DNA from: Brevibacillus formosus
Lineage (GTDB): Bacteria > Bacillota > Bacilli > Brevibacillales > Brevibacillaceae
Direction: 5' to 3'
NCBI RefSeq assembly: GCF_003013405.1
Contig: NZ_PXZL01000020.1
Coordinates: forward strand, 124,001 to 188,000
DNA: 64,000 nucleotides
Position 1 is the first letter of the stretch. Each line of letters begins with the position of its first letter. The notes below the pieces were generated by a model that did not search any database, was not told the origin of the DNA, and was given only the letters and a program-made list of their open reading frames with translations. Positions 26,238-36,944 of the stretch are shown in pieces. The position numbers were made by a program, and so were the translations under genes.

Positions 26238-28586
26238 CTAAACGGTGGTTGGTTCCACCAATTGATGAAGCGCTTGAATCATTGCATCAGAAGAAGAAAG
26301 CAATAAATCCGTAGCAAGCTGTGCCTCTTCCTTCCAATTCGCATAGAGCACAGAGCTCTCGAGCGGCCTTTTCGCAGTGTTGGCCTGCAGCGTGTACTGC
26401 TCGGCCTCCTCTACCAAAAACTCCAGCTCCATAAAGATGGCGATCATGCCGTCCAATAGATTTCTTTTCCATTGTAGCTTTCTGGCCAATGCATCCATAT
26501 GGATTTTTTTAACAGTTGGCACCTGGACGAAAAACTGGTACAACTGTTTAAAATGATCCCGGCCCGGACAGGAAAGCCGCTCCATTCCTAAATCCGGATC
26601 GCCAAACAAACAGTATATGCGCTCCGCTTGTTTGAGCAAGACACGAACCACTTCCAATTCGGAACGGCGCGTCGGCAGATCATACAAAATCACATTGGAA
26701 GAGGCTGTGATATTCGTCCCTTCTCGACCAACCACGAACAAAGAATTCACCTGATCGCTTGTCGCTTTCGCTGCCAAAGACGCATAGCTTTCCTCGCGAA
26801 ACAGAATGGTCACCGAATTTGATTCTGCCATCACTTGCTGCCATTTCTCTATCTTGTCACGGCTGCCTCGCCAGTCAAATACTTGCTGGTGTCCAACAGA
26901 CAAATCACGGATCGTCAGCTGAGGCTTTCGATTTCCGTTCCATTCGTTTACAGACAATTCCCCTAATACGTGAAAACGAGCTTTGGGCGTTACTCTCTTT
27001 GTTACATGTGCCCAGTTGAAGCCAATTGCATCCAATGAGGTCCCCGCTTTGCTCAATGTACACTTCAAATGATTGTCATCTCGCCCAATGGTGCGCATAC
27101 CTTGTGTCTCTACTTCTTCTAACAAAACGAGCGGTGTTGGATTCCCCATTCCATATGGGGCAAGCTGTTCGAGTTGCTCCGCTGCGGTCAAGCTGATCTC
27201 TTCCATGCTCATCGCAACGTCCACTTTGGTCATCGGCGTGAAGTCTTCAGCGGACAACCACTCCCCAGCGAGCTCGTTTAATTTTTGGCGTAATAAGTCG
27301 AGATTTTCTACAGGCAAGGTCATCCCCGCTGCCATCGTATGACCGCCATAGTGCGGTAGCCACTCCTTGCAGGCAGTCAGCCCTTCATACATATCAAAAC
27401 CTGCAATGCTCCTCGCCGAGCCTTTTGCCGTTCCTTTTTCCGGATCGATGCCAAGCACAATCGTTGGACGGTAAAAAAGCTCAACCAATCGGGAAGCTAC
27501 AATCCCTACCACGCCCACATTCCAGCCTTCTTGAGCCAGAACGAGAACATTGTTCTGGTCAGGCGGGTACAGCTCATTCACCATCTGTACAGCTTCCTCA
27601 GTCATCGCTGCCACGATTTCCTGACGTTCGCGGTTTAAGTCGTCCAGCGCCTGCGCACATTTCTCTGCCTCGTCCATATCCGAAGTCGTCAGCAGTTTCA
27701 CAGCGGATTCAGCCGTCTCCAGCCTTCCACTTGCATTCAGACGCGGTCCAAGCGCAAAGCCTACATGTCCCGCGGACAACTCGGTATCGGCCAACCCACA
27801 AACTCGGATTAAGGCTTGCAGACCAAGGTTCCTTGTATGATTTAAGCGCTTTAATCCTGCTCGAGCAAGAATGCGATTTTCATCTACCAACGGCACCAGA
27901 TCCGCTATCGTCCCCAATGCAGCCAAATCAGCCAAATGCAGTGGCGGCTCCTTCAGCAAGGCATGCCCCACTTTAAAGGCGACCCCCACTCCCGCCAACA
28001 TATCAAACGGGTACGAACAGCCGGGCTTCTTGGGGTTAATCACAGCAAATGCCTCCGGGATGATTGCCGGAGGTTCGTGATGGTCGGTTACAATGACGTC
28101 AAGACCCAACTGGTTCGCGTACGCTACCTGTTCGACTGCACTGATCCCTGTATCGACAGTTATGATCAGCTTATAGCCGGTTTGATGCAGATGCGCCAAG
28201 GCGTCTTTATGTAACCCATACCCTTCTGTAAAACGGTTGGGAATGTAGTAGTCAAAAACAGCGCCGAGCTGGCGCAGTAGATGTACCATTAGCGATGTGG
28301 AGCTAACCCCATCGGCGTCGTAATCGCCGTATATGCAAATCGGTTCTTGCCTTTGAATGGCTTGTTGAATGCGATGCACGCTTTGTTCCATTCCATCCAG
28401 CAAGAAAGGGTCATGAAACAATTCTGGACCGGCTTGCAAAAAATCACGAGCCTTTTGTGATGTATCAATGCCACGTATCACCAGTAGCTTGGATACGAGC
28501 GGAGTAAGCTGGCAATCTGCGGCAATACTAGCAGCAAGCTGCTCATCATAGGTGGCCAGTTTCCAGCGTGTTTTCGCTTTCAGCAT
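26238..28586 (-). CDS. recJ: Single-stranded-DNA-specific exonuclease RecJ
   Basis: 5'-3' ssDNA exonuclease of 782 residues for mismatch and recombinational repair. DHH phosphoesterase motifs YGDYDADGVSST near residue 82 and VTDHHEPP near 150; DHHA1 domain with GGHTMAAG near 395; then an OB-fold region and the longer C-terminal extension (RecJ_C) found in Firmicutes. ATG 28586 lies behind GGAGGAAAGCCC; the frame extends seven codons upstream without support. No frameshift. Confidence 0.95.
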   Translation of the reverse strand: MLKAKTRWKLATYDEQLAASIAADCQLTPLVSKLLVIRGIDTSQKARDFLQAGPELFHDPFLLDGMEQSVHRIQQAIQRQEPICIYGDYDADGVSSTSLMVHLLRQLGAVFDYYIPNRFTEGYGLHKDALAHLHQTGYKLIITVDTGISAVEQVAYANQLGLDVIVTDHHEPPAIIPEAFAVINPKKPGCSYPFDMLAGVGVAFKVGHALLKEPPLHLADLAALGTIADLVPLVDENRILARAGLKRLNHTRNLGLQALIRVCGLADTELSAGHVGFALGPRLNASGRLETAESAVKLLTTSDMDEAEKCAQALDDLNRERQEIVAAMTEEAVQMVNELYPPDQNNVLVLAQEGWNVGVVGIVASRLVELFYRPTIVLGIDPEKGTAKGSARSIAGFDMYEGLTACKEWLPHYGGHTMAAGMTLPVENLDLLRQKLNELAGEWLSAEDFTPMTKVDVAMSMEEISLTAAEQLEQLAPYGMGNPTPLVLLEEVETQGMRTIGRDDNHLKCTLSKAGTSLDAIGFNWAHVTKRVTPKARFHVLGELSVNEWNGNRKPQLTIRDLSVGHQQVFDWRGSRDKIEKWQQVMAESNSVTILFREESYASLAAKATSDQVNSLFVVGREGTNITASSNVILYDLPTRRSELEVVRVLLKQAERIYCLFGDPDLGMERLSCPGRDHFKQLYQFFVQVPTVKKIHMDALARKLQWKRNLLDGMIAIFMELEFLVEEAEQYTLQANTAKRPLESSVLYANWKEEAQLATDLLLSSSDAMIQALHQLVEPTTV

Positions 28587-28711
28587 GGGCTTTCCTCCAA
28601 TCCTCATTCATTATAGAGGATGGAGCAGGAAGCTGACAACTGCATAAAACATACCGTTTTATGCAAAACTCTCATACTCCTTCAAACTGAGGCAAATACA
28701 GAATCAGAGAA

Positions 28712-28744
28712 TAGAAAAACCGCAGGGTTCACCTGCGGTTTCGT
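28712..28744 (-). terminator. Terminator of secDF
   Basis: Minus-strand hairpin AACCGCAGG...CCTGCGGTT with a T run just after the secF stop. Confidence 0.8.
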
Positions 28745-28750
28745 CCACCT

Positions 28751-29683
28751 CTACACTACTTCTTTTTTCTTTTTCATATTCCGCTCTTTCAAGTTCACCC
28801 ATACTTGGGCAGCAATAAAGATAGAGGAATACGTACCACTCACCAGACCGAACAGCAGGGCCAAGGAGAAGTTTTGAATGCTCTCGCTTCCCAAAACAGC
28901 AAGTGCAAGAGCTGTGAAGAATACAGTCGCTACCGTGTATACAGAACGGCGCATGGTTTGCCACAGTGACACGTTCACCAAATGTTCCAATTCAGGAATT
29001 GTCTTAGATTTCATCGTTCTCAAGTTCTCCCGAATCCGGTCAAAAATAACGATTTTATCGTTAATTGAGTAACCCAAGATCGTCAGAAGCGCTGCAATAA
29101 AGGTAATGTCTACCTCCAACCCGAGGATGGAGAACAGTGCAATCGGAATAAACACGTCATGCGCAAGCCCCACGACACACGCAATACCGAACAGCCATTG
29201 GAAACGAATTGCGATGTAGATGGCAATTCCGACAGCAGCAATCGCAACCGCAATCCCTGCTTTTTTCACCATCTCTTGCGCAATACTCGGATCAACCGAC
29301 GAAACCTGCTTCGAGACCTGCTCACCATATTTTGCTTTGAGAGCCATTTCCACTTTCATCAGTGTGTCGGATGAAATGGTTTGGTCAAAACGTGTATAGG
29401 CCTGACCTTGATTTTCACCATACGGAGTGACCTTGCTGAAATTCACATTAGGAACCTCTTTCTTGATCACTTCTTCTATATCTGTCGGATTGAATTGTTT
29501 TCCAATGAATAGATCCAAGCGAGTTCCTGCCTTAAAGTCAACGCCAAGGTGAAGCCCTTGAAATAGCGTAAACAGAAGGCCGATGATAATAATCATAGAA
29601 GAAGCGATGAAAAACTTCCTGCGATTTTTTACGATGTCAAATCTGATTACAGTATGGTCTTTATCATAGCTCACGGATCTCAC
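28751..29683 (-). CDS. secF: Protein translocase subunit SecF
   Basis: RND-type membrane protein of 310 residues that with SecD uses the proton gradient to finish export through SecYEG. First helix about 22-42, an extracellular P1-like region, then five helices; the SecF signature GLAHDVFIPIALF near residue 183 and SINDKIVIFDRIRE near 218 are present. It overlaps secD by 20 bases, so translation is coupled. In B. subtilis SecD and SecF are one fused protein; here they are separate. Confidence 0.95.
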   Translation of the reverse strand: MRSVSYDKDHTVIRFDIVKNRRKFFIASSMIIIIGLLFTLFQGLHLGVDFKAGTRLDLFIGKQFNPTDIEEVIKKEVPNVNFSKVTPYGENQGQAYTRFDQTISSDTLMKVEMALKAKYGEQVSKQVSSVDPSIAQEMVKKAGIAVAIAAVGIAIYIAIRFQWLFGIACVVGLAHDVFIPIALFSILGLEVDITFIAALLTILGYSINDKIVIFDRIRENLRTMKSKTIPELEHLVNVSLWQTMRRSVYTVATVFFTALALAVLGSESIQNFSLALLFGLVSGTYSSIFIAAQVWVNLKERNMKKKKEVV

Positions 29684-30902
29684 TCTCCTTTACCCCGAAC
29701 CAGAACGGCTTTTTAAACATGTTGGAACGGACAACCAGCCAGAGGAGGAAGCGAGACCCAAACACGTTGGTAATGATACTTACGATAATCGTCATCGCCA
29801 ATACAACAGCGAAGCCTTGTACGGAGCTCGTCCCGAAAAAGAACAGTACGCCCGTTGCAATCAGCGTCGTCACGTGAGCATCGATAATCGTAATCAAGGA
29901 ACGGCGTTCACCCGCACGGAAGGCAGAGAGGACAGTCTTGCCAGAACGAATTTCTTCTTGGATGCGCTCATAGGTAATGATGTTAGCATCCACGGCAATT
30001 CCCACGGCCAAAATAAATCCAGCAATACCCGGCAGCGTCAGGGTTGCATGCATCCAGTCGAGTACGAGCATACAAAAATAGGTAAATCCAGCCAAAGTAA
30101 TGTTCGCAATCATACCTGGCATACGGTAAACAACTACCATGAAAATAAAGATCAGCGCAGCTCCGATATACCCTGCATATAAGGTTTTCTCCAGAGCCAG
30201 GGTTCCCAAGGAAGCACCCACGGAGGTTACTTGCTTCTCAATCAGTTTAGCTGGCATCGCACCGGAATTCAGCAGATCAGCCAATTCCTGTGCCGATTCC
30301 TGTGTGTAATTTCCAGTAATCTGCGCGCTACCACCAGTAATGACTGATTGAATGGTCGGATTAGTTTGCATCGTCTCATCCAAAAAGATCGCCATTGGCT
30401 TGTGCAGGTTTGCACGTGTAACGTCTTCTAGCTTCTTCGGCTCAGAGAATTTCAGGGTAACGAGCGGGCGTTTCAGCTCGTCATAACCAACTGCTGCCCC
30501 GTTTGGAGCCAAGTCACTTCCTTGCAGCATAATCTTGCCATTTTCATCACGGAATGTCAGATGAGCTGGCTTCCCGATCAACTCGCGAAGCTTGTCCTGA
30601 TCCGCTGTTTGTGACGCGATTTGAACACGAATCCGGTTTGGCAATTCGGTTGTGGTGACTGGCTCTGCCACGCCACCGATGTTAATCCGTCTTTCAATCA
30701 TGTGAGCTGTTGATTTCAAAAGCTCGATATCAACTTTGTGCCCAGCCTCGAGAGGCTCTACCTCATACAGAATCTCAAACCCGCCCTGCAGGTCCAGACC
30801 GAGTGTGATGTTTCCTGCCACCTGCTTGGTCGTAGTTGCTACAAGCGTAGCCAAAAGTCCTACAACGACCAGAAACAGGAGGAATCTTCCCCATTTAATC
30901 AT
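29664..30902 (-). CDS. secD: Protein translocase subunit SecD
   Basis: A 412-residue SecD with the LGLDLQGGFEILYEV signature near residue 35, a periplasmic-type extracytoplasmic P1 domain, and five C-terminal helices including VGIAVDANIITYERIQEE near 305. Shorter than E. coli SecD (615), as usual for Gram-positive bacteria. First gene of secD-secF. The first helix (residues 7-24) may act as a signal anchor. Confidence 0.95.
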   Translation of the reverse strand: MIKWGRFLLFLVVVGLLATLVATTTKQVAGNITLGLDLQGGFEILYEVEPLEAGHKVDIELLKSTAHMIERRINIGGVAEPVTTTELPNRIRVQIASQTADQDKLRELIGKPAHLTFRDENGKIMLQGSDLAPNGAAVGYDELKRPLVTLKFSEPKKLEDVTRANLHKPMAIFLDETMQTNPTIQSVITGGSAQITGNYTQESAQELADLLNSGAMPAKLIEKQVTSVGASLGTLALEKTLYAGYIGAALIFIFMVVVYRMPGMIANITLAGFTYFCMLVLDWMHATLTLPGIAGFILAVGIAVDANIITYERIQEEIRSGKTVLSAFRAGERRSLITIIDAHVTTLIATGVLFFFGTSSVQGFAVVLAMTIIVSIITNVFGSRFLLWLVVRSNMFKKPFWFGVKESEIREL

Positions 30903-31087
30903 AGTAGTAATACCCCTCTTTCCTAACAGGGTCCCGTCCTAGACGAGAAACCAATATGCCCATTATAACGAAGTACAAAAAAACGTGTCAATTATTGCTG
31001 GAAAGGTGAACCATGGTAACCAACCCCTTGCGTTTTTCGCGACATGTACGTATACGAAGAGGGCGGCCGGAAGTTTCTATAAAATCA

Positions 31088-31324
31088 CTAAGAATTTTTG
31101 TACATTTGAATCATGAGGTAATTCATATACTTGTTTGGCTTCAAGGACAAAATGTCGTTGACAAGCTGGTGGATCGGCGGCATTTCTTTATAGCCGTTCG
31201 TGACACATTCCCAAACGTCTTCAGGTGCCACGTTATCGTACCCCAAAAGAGCAAATTCCTCTGCCTTGCTTACACAAAGACTTACGACTTGCCCATACCA
31301 TTCCTGTTTTTCCGCTTGGTCCAT
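31088..31324 (-). CDS. comN: Post-transcriptional regulator ComN
   Basis: A 78-residue acidic helical protein matching the ComN (YrzD) family, which in B. subtilis controls comE mRNA and is located to the division site with DivIVA. The segments CVSKAEEFALLGYDNVAPEDVW and PPIHQLVNDILSLKPNKYMNYL (each quoted in part) fit the family; B. subtilis ComN is about 98 residues. GGGGG lies ahead of ATG 31324. It lies head-to-head with spoVB, as in B. subtilis. Confidence 0.8.
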   Translation of the reverse strand: MDQAEKQEWYGQVVSLCVSKAEEFALLGYDNVAPEDVWECVTNGYKEMPPIHQLVNDILSLKPNKYMNYLMIQMYKNS

Positions 31325-31411
31325 CCCAATTTCCCCCTCAAAGTAGTCATGCCGACAGCGGCACGTCCATATTCTTTACTGAGTGAATTTATCCTTGCAA
31401 AGGAGCCTTCC

Positions 31412-32998
31412 ATGAAACAATCCTTCTTTTACGGAACGGTCATCCTCATTATTGCTGGTGGCATCACCAAAGTGTTTGGCTTTGCTCACAGGATCGTGTT
31501 GTCGCGCATTATCGGAGCGGAAGGAATGGGGCTTTATCAGATGGTTGTGCCCCTTTTATACTTTCTGATTACTGTGACGACATTCGGACTTCCGGTCGCC
31601 ATTGCAAAACAAGTGGCAGAGACGGAAGCAGCTAATAATCCGCGGCTGACTCGCCGATTTTTGTTACTAGCCTTGTCGGTCGCCGGCGGGATTAGCCTCT
31701 TCATTTGCGTCCTGCTCCTCTTGTTCTCTCAATGGATTTCCGGAATGCTATTCGCAGACCCTCGTGCACACATTGTTCTGCTTGCAGCTATTCCGGTCAT
31801 CCCGATTTCCGGCATTTCTCTTGTCCTGCGAGGATACTTCCAAGGCAAGCAAAACATGATCCCTACTGCCGTCTCTCAACTTGTGGAACAAGTCGTCCGA
31901 ATGGCACTGGTCGTTGTCATGACGATGTCGTTTCTTTCGGCAGGCATTGAGTACGCCACAGCAGGGGCTGTCGCCAGCATTATTTTTGGAGAAGCCGCCG
32001 GACTCTTGTACATTCTCTGGCAGTATCGTAAAGGCAGCAAAAAAGCAGCAGCTCAGCTTCTGGATAAGCCTCTTTTCATGACGGTTTCAGCAAGCAAACA
32101 GAGCTTGTCACAGCTCATCCATGTCGCACTTCCTGTCACGCTTAGCCGCGTCATCGGCTCCATCGCTTACGTGCTAGAGCCGTTGCTCGTGCCATACGCA
32201 CTCGTCATTGCAGGATTTACCACCTCGACTGCTACTGGTTTGTACGGACAGTTTGCCGGGATGGCCGTTCCTTTGTTGCTTTTTCCCACTTTTTTAACGT
32301 ATTCCTTGTCCGTTTCCCTCGTTCCTGCCGTGGCGGAAGCGGCCTATCAAAAAAATGCTCCACTCGTGCATCGCCGCATTTATCAAGCCATGCGGATTAC
32401 ACTCGTCATCGGAGCACCTTGTACCGTCTTGCTCACCATTTTTGCAGAACCTTTATGTGTCCTGCTCTACGGCAATGAGTATCGAGAGGTTGGCGTGCTG
32501 CTAAAAGAGCTCGCACCGTTCTCCGTCTTCCTGTTTTTCCAAGCACCGCTTGCAGCTGCCTTGCAAGGTCTCGATTACGCTCAGGTCGTCTTTCGAAATA
32601 CGCTGATCAGTGCTATCGTCAAAACTGTCGCCATGTTTTTTTTCACGGCACATCCAGCATTCGGCATTCACGGTGCTGTCATTGCTCTTAATATCGGCAT
32701 TACGCTTGGGACATTATTGCATTTTGCCAGCCTGATTAAAAAAATTGGTTTTACGATCGACTTTCGGGAATTCGGCAAAATCGCAGTCGCCATGCTGCTC
32801 ATGGGTTATTCCGGTTCCTACATTGCCAGGTATTGGTTTATGGACGTATCGATTGGACAGCTATTGACTGCAAGCACCTTCATTAGCACCTTGCTGTACA
32901 TTGTCCTGCTCGTCGCCATGCGCGTCTTGGGCAAGCAAGATGTGCGACGCATTCCGTGGATCGGCGAACAACTCGCCGTGTTCTTCCCTCGCCGCTAG
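31412..32998 (+). CDS. spoVB: Stage V sporulation protein B (polysaccharide flippase family)
   Basis: MOP/MVF superfamily membrane protein of 528 residues with about 14 helices, needed for spore cortex synthesis, probably by moving lipid II or a related precursor. Opening KQSFFYGTVILIIAGGITKVFGF and RIVLSRIIGAEGMGLYQM are typical of SpoVB. ATG 31412 lies behind AAGGAG; the frame is open far upstream to 31013, but that part overlaps comN on the other strand and has no family similarity. Its stop nearly touches that of the convergent DUF421 gene. Confidence 0.93.
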   Translation: MKQSFFYGTVILIIAGGITKVFGFAHRIVLSRIIGAEGMGLYQMVVPLLYFLITVTTFGLPVAIAKQVAETEAANNPRLTRRFLLLALSVAGGISLFICVLLLLFSQWISGMLFADPRAHIVLLAAIPVIPISGISLVLRGYFQGKQNMIPTAVSQLVEQVVRMALVVVMTMSFLSAGIEYATAGAVASIIFGEAAGLLYILWQYRKGSKKAAAQLLDKPLFMTVSASKQSLSQLIHVALPVTLSRVIGSIAYVLEPLLVPYALVIAGFTTSTATGLYGQFAGMAVPLLLFPTFLTYSLSVSLVPAVAEAAYQKNAPLVHRRIYQAMRITLVIGAPCTVLLTIFAEPLCVLLYGNEYREVGVLLKELAPFSVFLFFQAPLAAALQGLDYAQVVFRNTLISAIVKTVAMFFFTAHPAFGIHGAVIALNIGITLGTLLHFASLIKKIGFTIDFREFGKIAVAMLLMGYSGSYIARYWFMDVSIGQLLTASTFISTLLYIVLLVAMRVLGKQDVRRIPWIGEQLAVFFPRR

Positions 32999-33001
32999 CG
33001 C

Positions 33002-33715
33002 TTATTGCAGCGGCTTGTCTTTTTTGTCCAAATACATGATGCCACGCTCGTCAACGCTGCAAAAAGAAACCTCTCGAATGTCTTTGATTCCGTATTTCCT
33101 GATTTCTCGTTTCAGCCAAAGCTCGTTTTGCCCGATCTTGTTCAATGCTTCCGTTCTCACCTTGCCATCGAGAATCAATGGGATAGGAAGACCTCTGTAC
33201 GAGACAGGACCGACCTGTTGCTTCTTCATCAACGAGAGATCTTCCCTCGTAACCTTGTCTTTTTGCTCCTTTAAAAACACACTCATCTGTCCAGTTGGCT
33301 CCAATAACGCAAATTCAACATCGGCAATGTTTTTTACGTCTTTTTGCCGCAGATGCACCATCAAGTCATCCATATTCAATCGATTGCGACGCATCGCATG
33401 CTCCCTGATTTGCCCATTTTCTATAATCAAATCGGCAGAGCCGTCCACTGTATCGCGGAATTTCTTGCTCTTTAATGACACATAAGCGAAGACGACTTCC
33501 AATAAGGCAATCAACAGCATCGGCAAATAAAACCGAAGAGCAGGCTTATCCACATCCTCAATTGCCAGTGCAGCCATTTCTGCTAGCATAATCGAGATGA
33601 CCACATCAAAAACGGACAGCTTTCCCAATTCCCGCTTTCCCATCAACCGCACTAAAATCAGGAGGAAAAAATACGAGAAAAGGGTGCGAAGTAACACCAT
33701 TGTAAGATTATCCAC
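33002..33715 (-). CDS. DUF421 family membrane protein (YrbG/YetF-like)
   Basis: A 237-residue protein with three N-terminal helices (RTLFSYFFLLILVRLMGKRELG near residue 9, then two more) and a soluble C-terminal DUF421 domain that contains RQKDVKNIADVEFALLEPTG and a LPIPLILDGKV segment. YetF relatives of B. subtilis act in spore germination ion or 2Duf protein complexes; YrbG is in this neighbourhood in B. subtilis. Function of this one is inferred only. It ends three bases from spoVB. Confidence 0.88.
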   Translation of the reverse strand: MDNLTMVLLRTLFSYFFLLILVRLMGKRELGKLSVFDVVISIMLAEMAALAIEDVDKPALRFYLPMLLIALLEVVFAYVSLKSKKFRDTVDGSADLIIENGQIREHAMRRNRLNMDDLMVHLRQKDVKNIADVEFALLEPTGQMSVFLKEQKDKVTREDLSLMKKQQVGPVSYRGLPIPLILDGKVRTEALNKIGQNELWLKREIRKYGIKDIREVSFCSVDERGIMYLDKKDKPLQ

Positions 33716-33783
33716 TTTCGCTGCCCCCCAAAGAACATTTGATAGTAGTGTTCAACAGGGGGCAGGGAAAGTATTAGCACCAA

Positions 33784-34761
33784 TTACAGCCACTTTCGCT
33801 TGCGGAAAATGTGAAGCATGGCAAACGTCATGGCTAGCATAATCACAAGTGCCACGATCAGCATATACGGTTCTGCTTCTTCACCCAGCCATGCGAAAGT
33901 ATTCATCCCGAATAGTCCGGTGATAAATGTCAACGGAAGGATGATCGTGGAAATAATGGTAAGAACCCGCATCGTCTCCGTTGTTTTGGCACTAATGATG
34001 GTGTAGTACGTATCCAACGCACCGTTAACCAGATCACGGAAGGTTTCCGTTGAATCCGAAATCCGCTCCAAGTGGTCTGTTAGGTCGGTGTAGAACGGAA
34101 CGTTTTCCTCGGAAATATCGAAGGAGTAACGGCCGTTGACGTTCGCGAAAATTCTCTTTTGCGGCATGATCACACGCCTGATTAAAATAATCGTTCGCTT
34201 CAACGCCAGGAACTCTTCGGTAATTTCCTCCATCTGATGCTCATAAATCTCGTCCTCCAGCTCGTCAATCCGCACACTAATCCGATCAATAATAGGAAAA
34301 TATTCATCGGTAATCCCGTCTACAATAGCATACAGCAAATAGTCAGGACCTCTGTTCAAGTAAGAAATGTTACGGTGACACATGGCAGCGATCCGACCGA
34401 TGGTATTCATCGGGGACTTGTGGATCGTCACGATGTAGTTAGGGCCGAGAAAAACGTTCAGTTCTACCGTTGTGATCTCGTCATCGCTTTCTTCATTGTA
34501 ACGCAGGGCGTGAAAAACGAAGAAATAGTAGTCATCGTACTTGTCTACCTTGGCACGTGGACTGACGTGCAGGCAGTCCTCAATTGCCAGCGGGTGAAAG
34601 TCAAAAATCTTGGCAATATAGGGCAGTTCATTGTTTCCCACATCATACAGATCGATCCAGAGCAAATCCTCTGGTGATTTCAGCCATTGATCCTTCGTTG
34701 CAAGATCAACGTCGTGAAACATCTTCTGTTCAGAGTGGTTATAAAAGTACGTTTTGATCAA
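33784..34761 (-). CDS. corA: CorA family Mg2+/Co2+ transporter
   Basis: A 325-residue protein with the CorA fold: a long cytoplasmic N-terminal domain with coiled helices, then two C-terminal helices, the first ending in GMN (FGMNT, near residue 285), the second near 300-318 with a basic tail RKRKWL. The GMN loop is the ion entry signature. Forms a homopentamer in the membrane and imports Mg2+. No riboswitch was seen ahead of it. The start at 34761 is behind GGGTGAGGAAGAT, so regulation may be constitutive. Confidence 0.93.
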   Translation of the reverse strand: MIKTYFYNHSEQKMFHDVDLATKDQWLKSPEDLLWIDLYDVGNNELPYIAKIFDFHPLAIEDCLHVSPRAKVDKYDDYYFFVFHALRYNEESDDEITTVELNVFLGPNYIVTIHKSPMNTIGRIAAMCHRNISYLNRGPDYLLYAIVDGITDEYFPIIDRISVRIDELEDEIYEHQMEEITEEFLALKRTIILIRRVIMPQKRIFANVNGRYSFDISEENVPFYTDLTDHLERISDSTETFRDLVNGALDTYYTIISAKTTETMRVLTIISTIILPLTFITGLFGMNTFAWLGEEAEPYMLIVALVIMLAMTFAMLHIFRKRKWL

Positions 34762-34891
34762 TCTTCCTCACCCCCGTCTTGTTCCCCATCCATCATACGA
34801 AAATTCCTATCAATGTTCAACGCGAAGATGAATACGTGAGCCAAGCCTCTCATATAGATGTACAAACACTTCCAATAAGGGGGTACATACC

Positions 34892-35308
34892 GTGCGAAGT
34901 GCATCCACCTCTGTACTGACCGGTCTATTGTATACGACATGCCTTGTTTTAATTGGAGCGTTGCTTGCGACCCTGCTCCTAAGCTTCACCTCGATACGGG
35001 AAGGCACGCTGCCCTATTTTACGTATGTGATCAATGCTATCGCGCTCTTGATCGGGGGATTCGTCACCGGACGTCGTTGTGGTGGCAAGGGCTGGTACTA
35101 CGGCGGACTTACCGGACTCACTTACTTCCTCTTCATCCTCTTGATCGGCTTCCTCGGCTTTGACGCCCCAATGCAATGGGGGACCTTCCTGTTCTTGTTC
35201 GGTGCTTTTGGAGTGGCCGCGTTAGGTGGGATTCTCGGCGTGAATTCGGCCAATTCCAACAACAAGCATAAAGGCGGTAAACCTAAAGTTATCAAGCCTC
35301 GCCGCTAA
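34892..35308 (+). CDS. yrzE: TIGR04086 family membrane protein (YrzE-like)
   Basis: A 138-residue membrane protein with four hydrophobic helices (starting TGLLYTTCLVLIGALLATLL, then INAIALLIGGFVTGRRCGG) and a basic hydrophilic tail KGGKPKVIKPRR. The family (TIGR04086) has no known function; B. subtilis yrzE lies near yajC and yrbG in the same order. GTG 34892 follows AAGGGGGTACATACC. It is divergent from corA. Confidence 0.82.
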   Translation: MRSASTSVLTGLLYTTCLVLIGALLATLLLSFTSIREGTLPYFTYVINAIALLIGGFVTGRRCGGKGWYYGGLTGLTYFLFILLIGFLGFDAPMQWGTFLFLFGAFGVAALGGILGVNSANSNNKHKGGKPKVIKPRR

Positions 35309-35318
35309 AACAAGACAG

Positions 35319-35352
35319 AAAAAAGCAGGTGGATCACCCACCTGCTTTTCGC
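35319..35352. terminator. Bidirectional terminator
   Basis: AAAAGCAGGTGG...CCACCTGCTTTT hairpin between the convergent YrzE-like and yajC genes; T tails on both strands. Confidence 0.85.
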
Positions 35353-35357
35353 ATGTA

Positions 35358-35678
35358 TTATTTGGATTCTTCTTTTGTTTCTTCGCTCTTCGCTGGTTCA
35401 CTCTTAGCAGGTTCGTTGCTGGAAGAAACTACGTTGTTGATCGCGCCACGATCGAAAGTAACGTTTACGTTGTGAGCAATGCGCAACGTAACAGTATCAT
35501 CAGACAGGTCTTGGATTGTTCCATGCACTCCACCGATTGTTACGATCTTGTCGCCTTTTTTCAGAGCAGCAAGCATAGCGTTGCGTTGTTTTGCCTTCTT
35601 TTGTTGCGGACGAATCAGCAAGAAGTAAAAAATCGCAAACATGATGATAATCGGTAAAAACTGAGTCAAGCCATCCAT
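35358..35678 (-). CDS. yajC: Preprotein translocase subunit YajC
   Basis: A 106-residue SecDF-associated protein: one N-terminal helix (LPIIIMFAIFYFLLIRPQQKK) and a small cytoplasmic barrel (KKGDKIVTIGGVHGTI). A glutamate- and lysine-rich tail (EPAKSEPAKSEETKEE) is longer than usual. Lies 19 bases after tgt. Confidence 0.96.
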   Translation of the reverse strand: MDGLTQFLPIIIMFAIFYFLLIRPQQKKAKQRNAMLAALKKGDKIVTIGGVHGTIQDLSDDTVTLRIAHNVNVTFDRGAINNVVSSSNEPAKSEPAKSEETKEESK

Positions 35679-35696
35679 GAAAAAAATCCCCCTCGA

Positions 35697-36845
<1,149 letters not shown>

Positions 36846-36889
36846 CTATGTATGTAAGTCTTACCTATTATAGAAAAACTTCTGGATGA

Positions 36890-36938
36890 AGTAAACCCAC
36901 CTGACTAATAAGTATACACTTATACAGGTGGGTTGTTC
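36890..36938. terminator. Hairpin between queA and tgt
   Basis: AACCCACCTG (36894-36903) pairs with CAGGTGGGTT (36925-36934); loop includes AAGTATACACTT. It lies after the queA stop; the T-run is weak on the minus strand, so partial termination is possible. Confidence 0.5.
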
Positions 36939-36944
36939 ACATTT

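Noticed and set aside
31013..31411. N-terminal extension of spoVB
   Set aside because: The frame is open, but it runs over comN on the other strand and has no similarity to SpoVB; ATG 31412 has a good ribosome binding site.
33716..33783. Hidden gene or regulator between DUF421 and corA genes
   Set aside because: Only 68 bases with no frame, promoter or hairpin that I could support.
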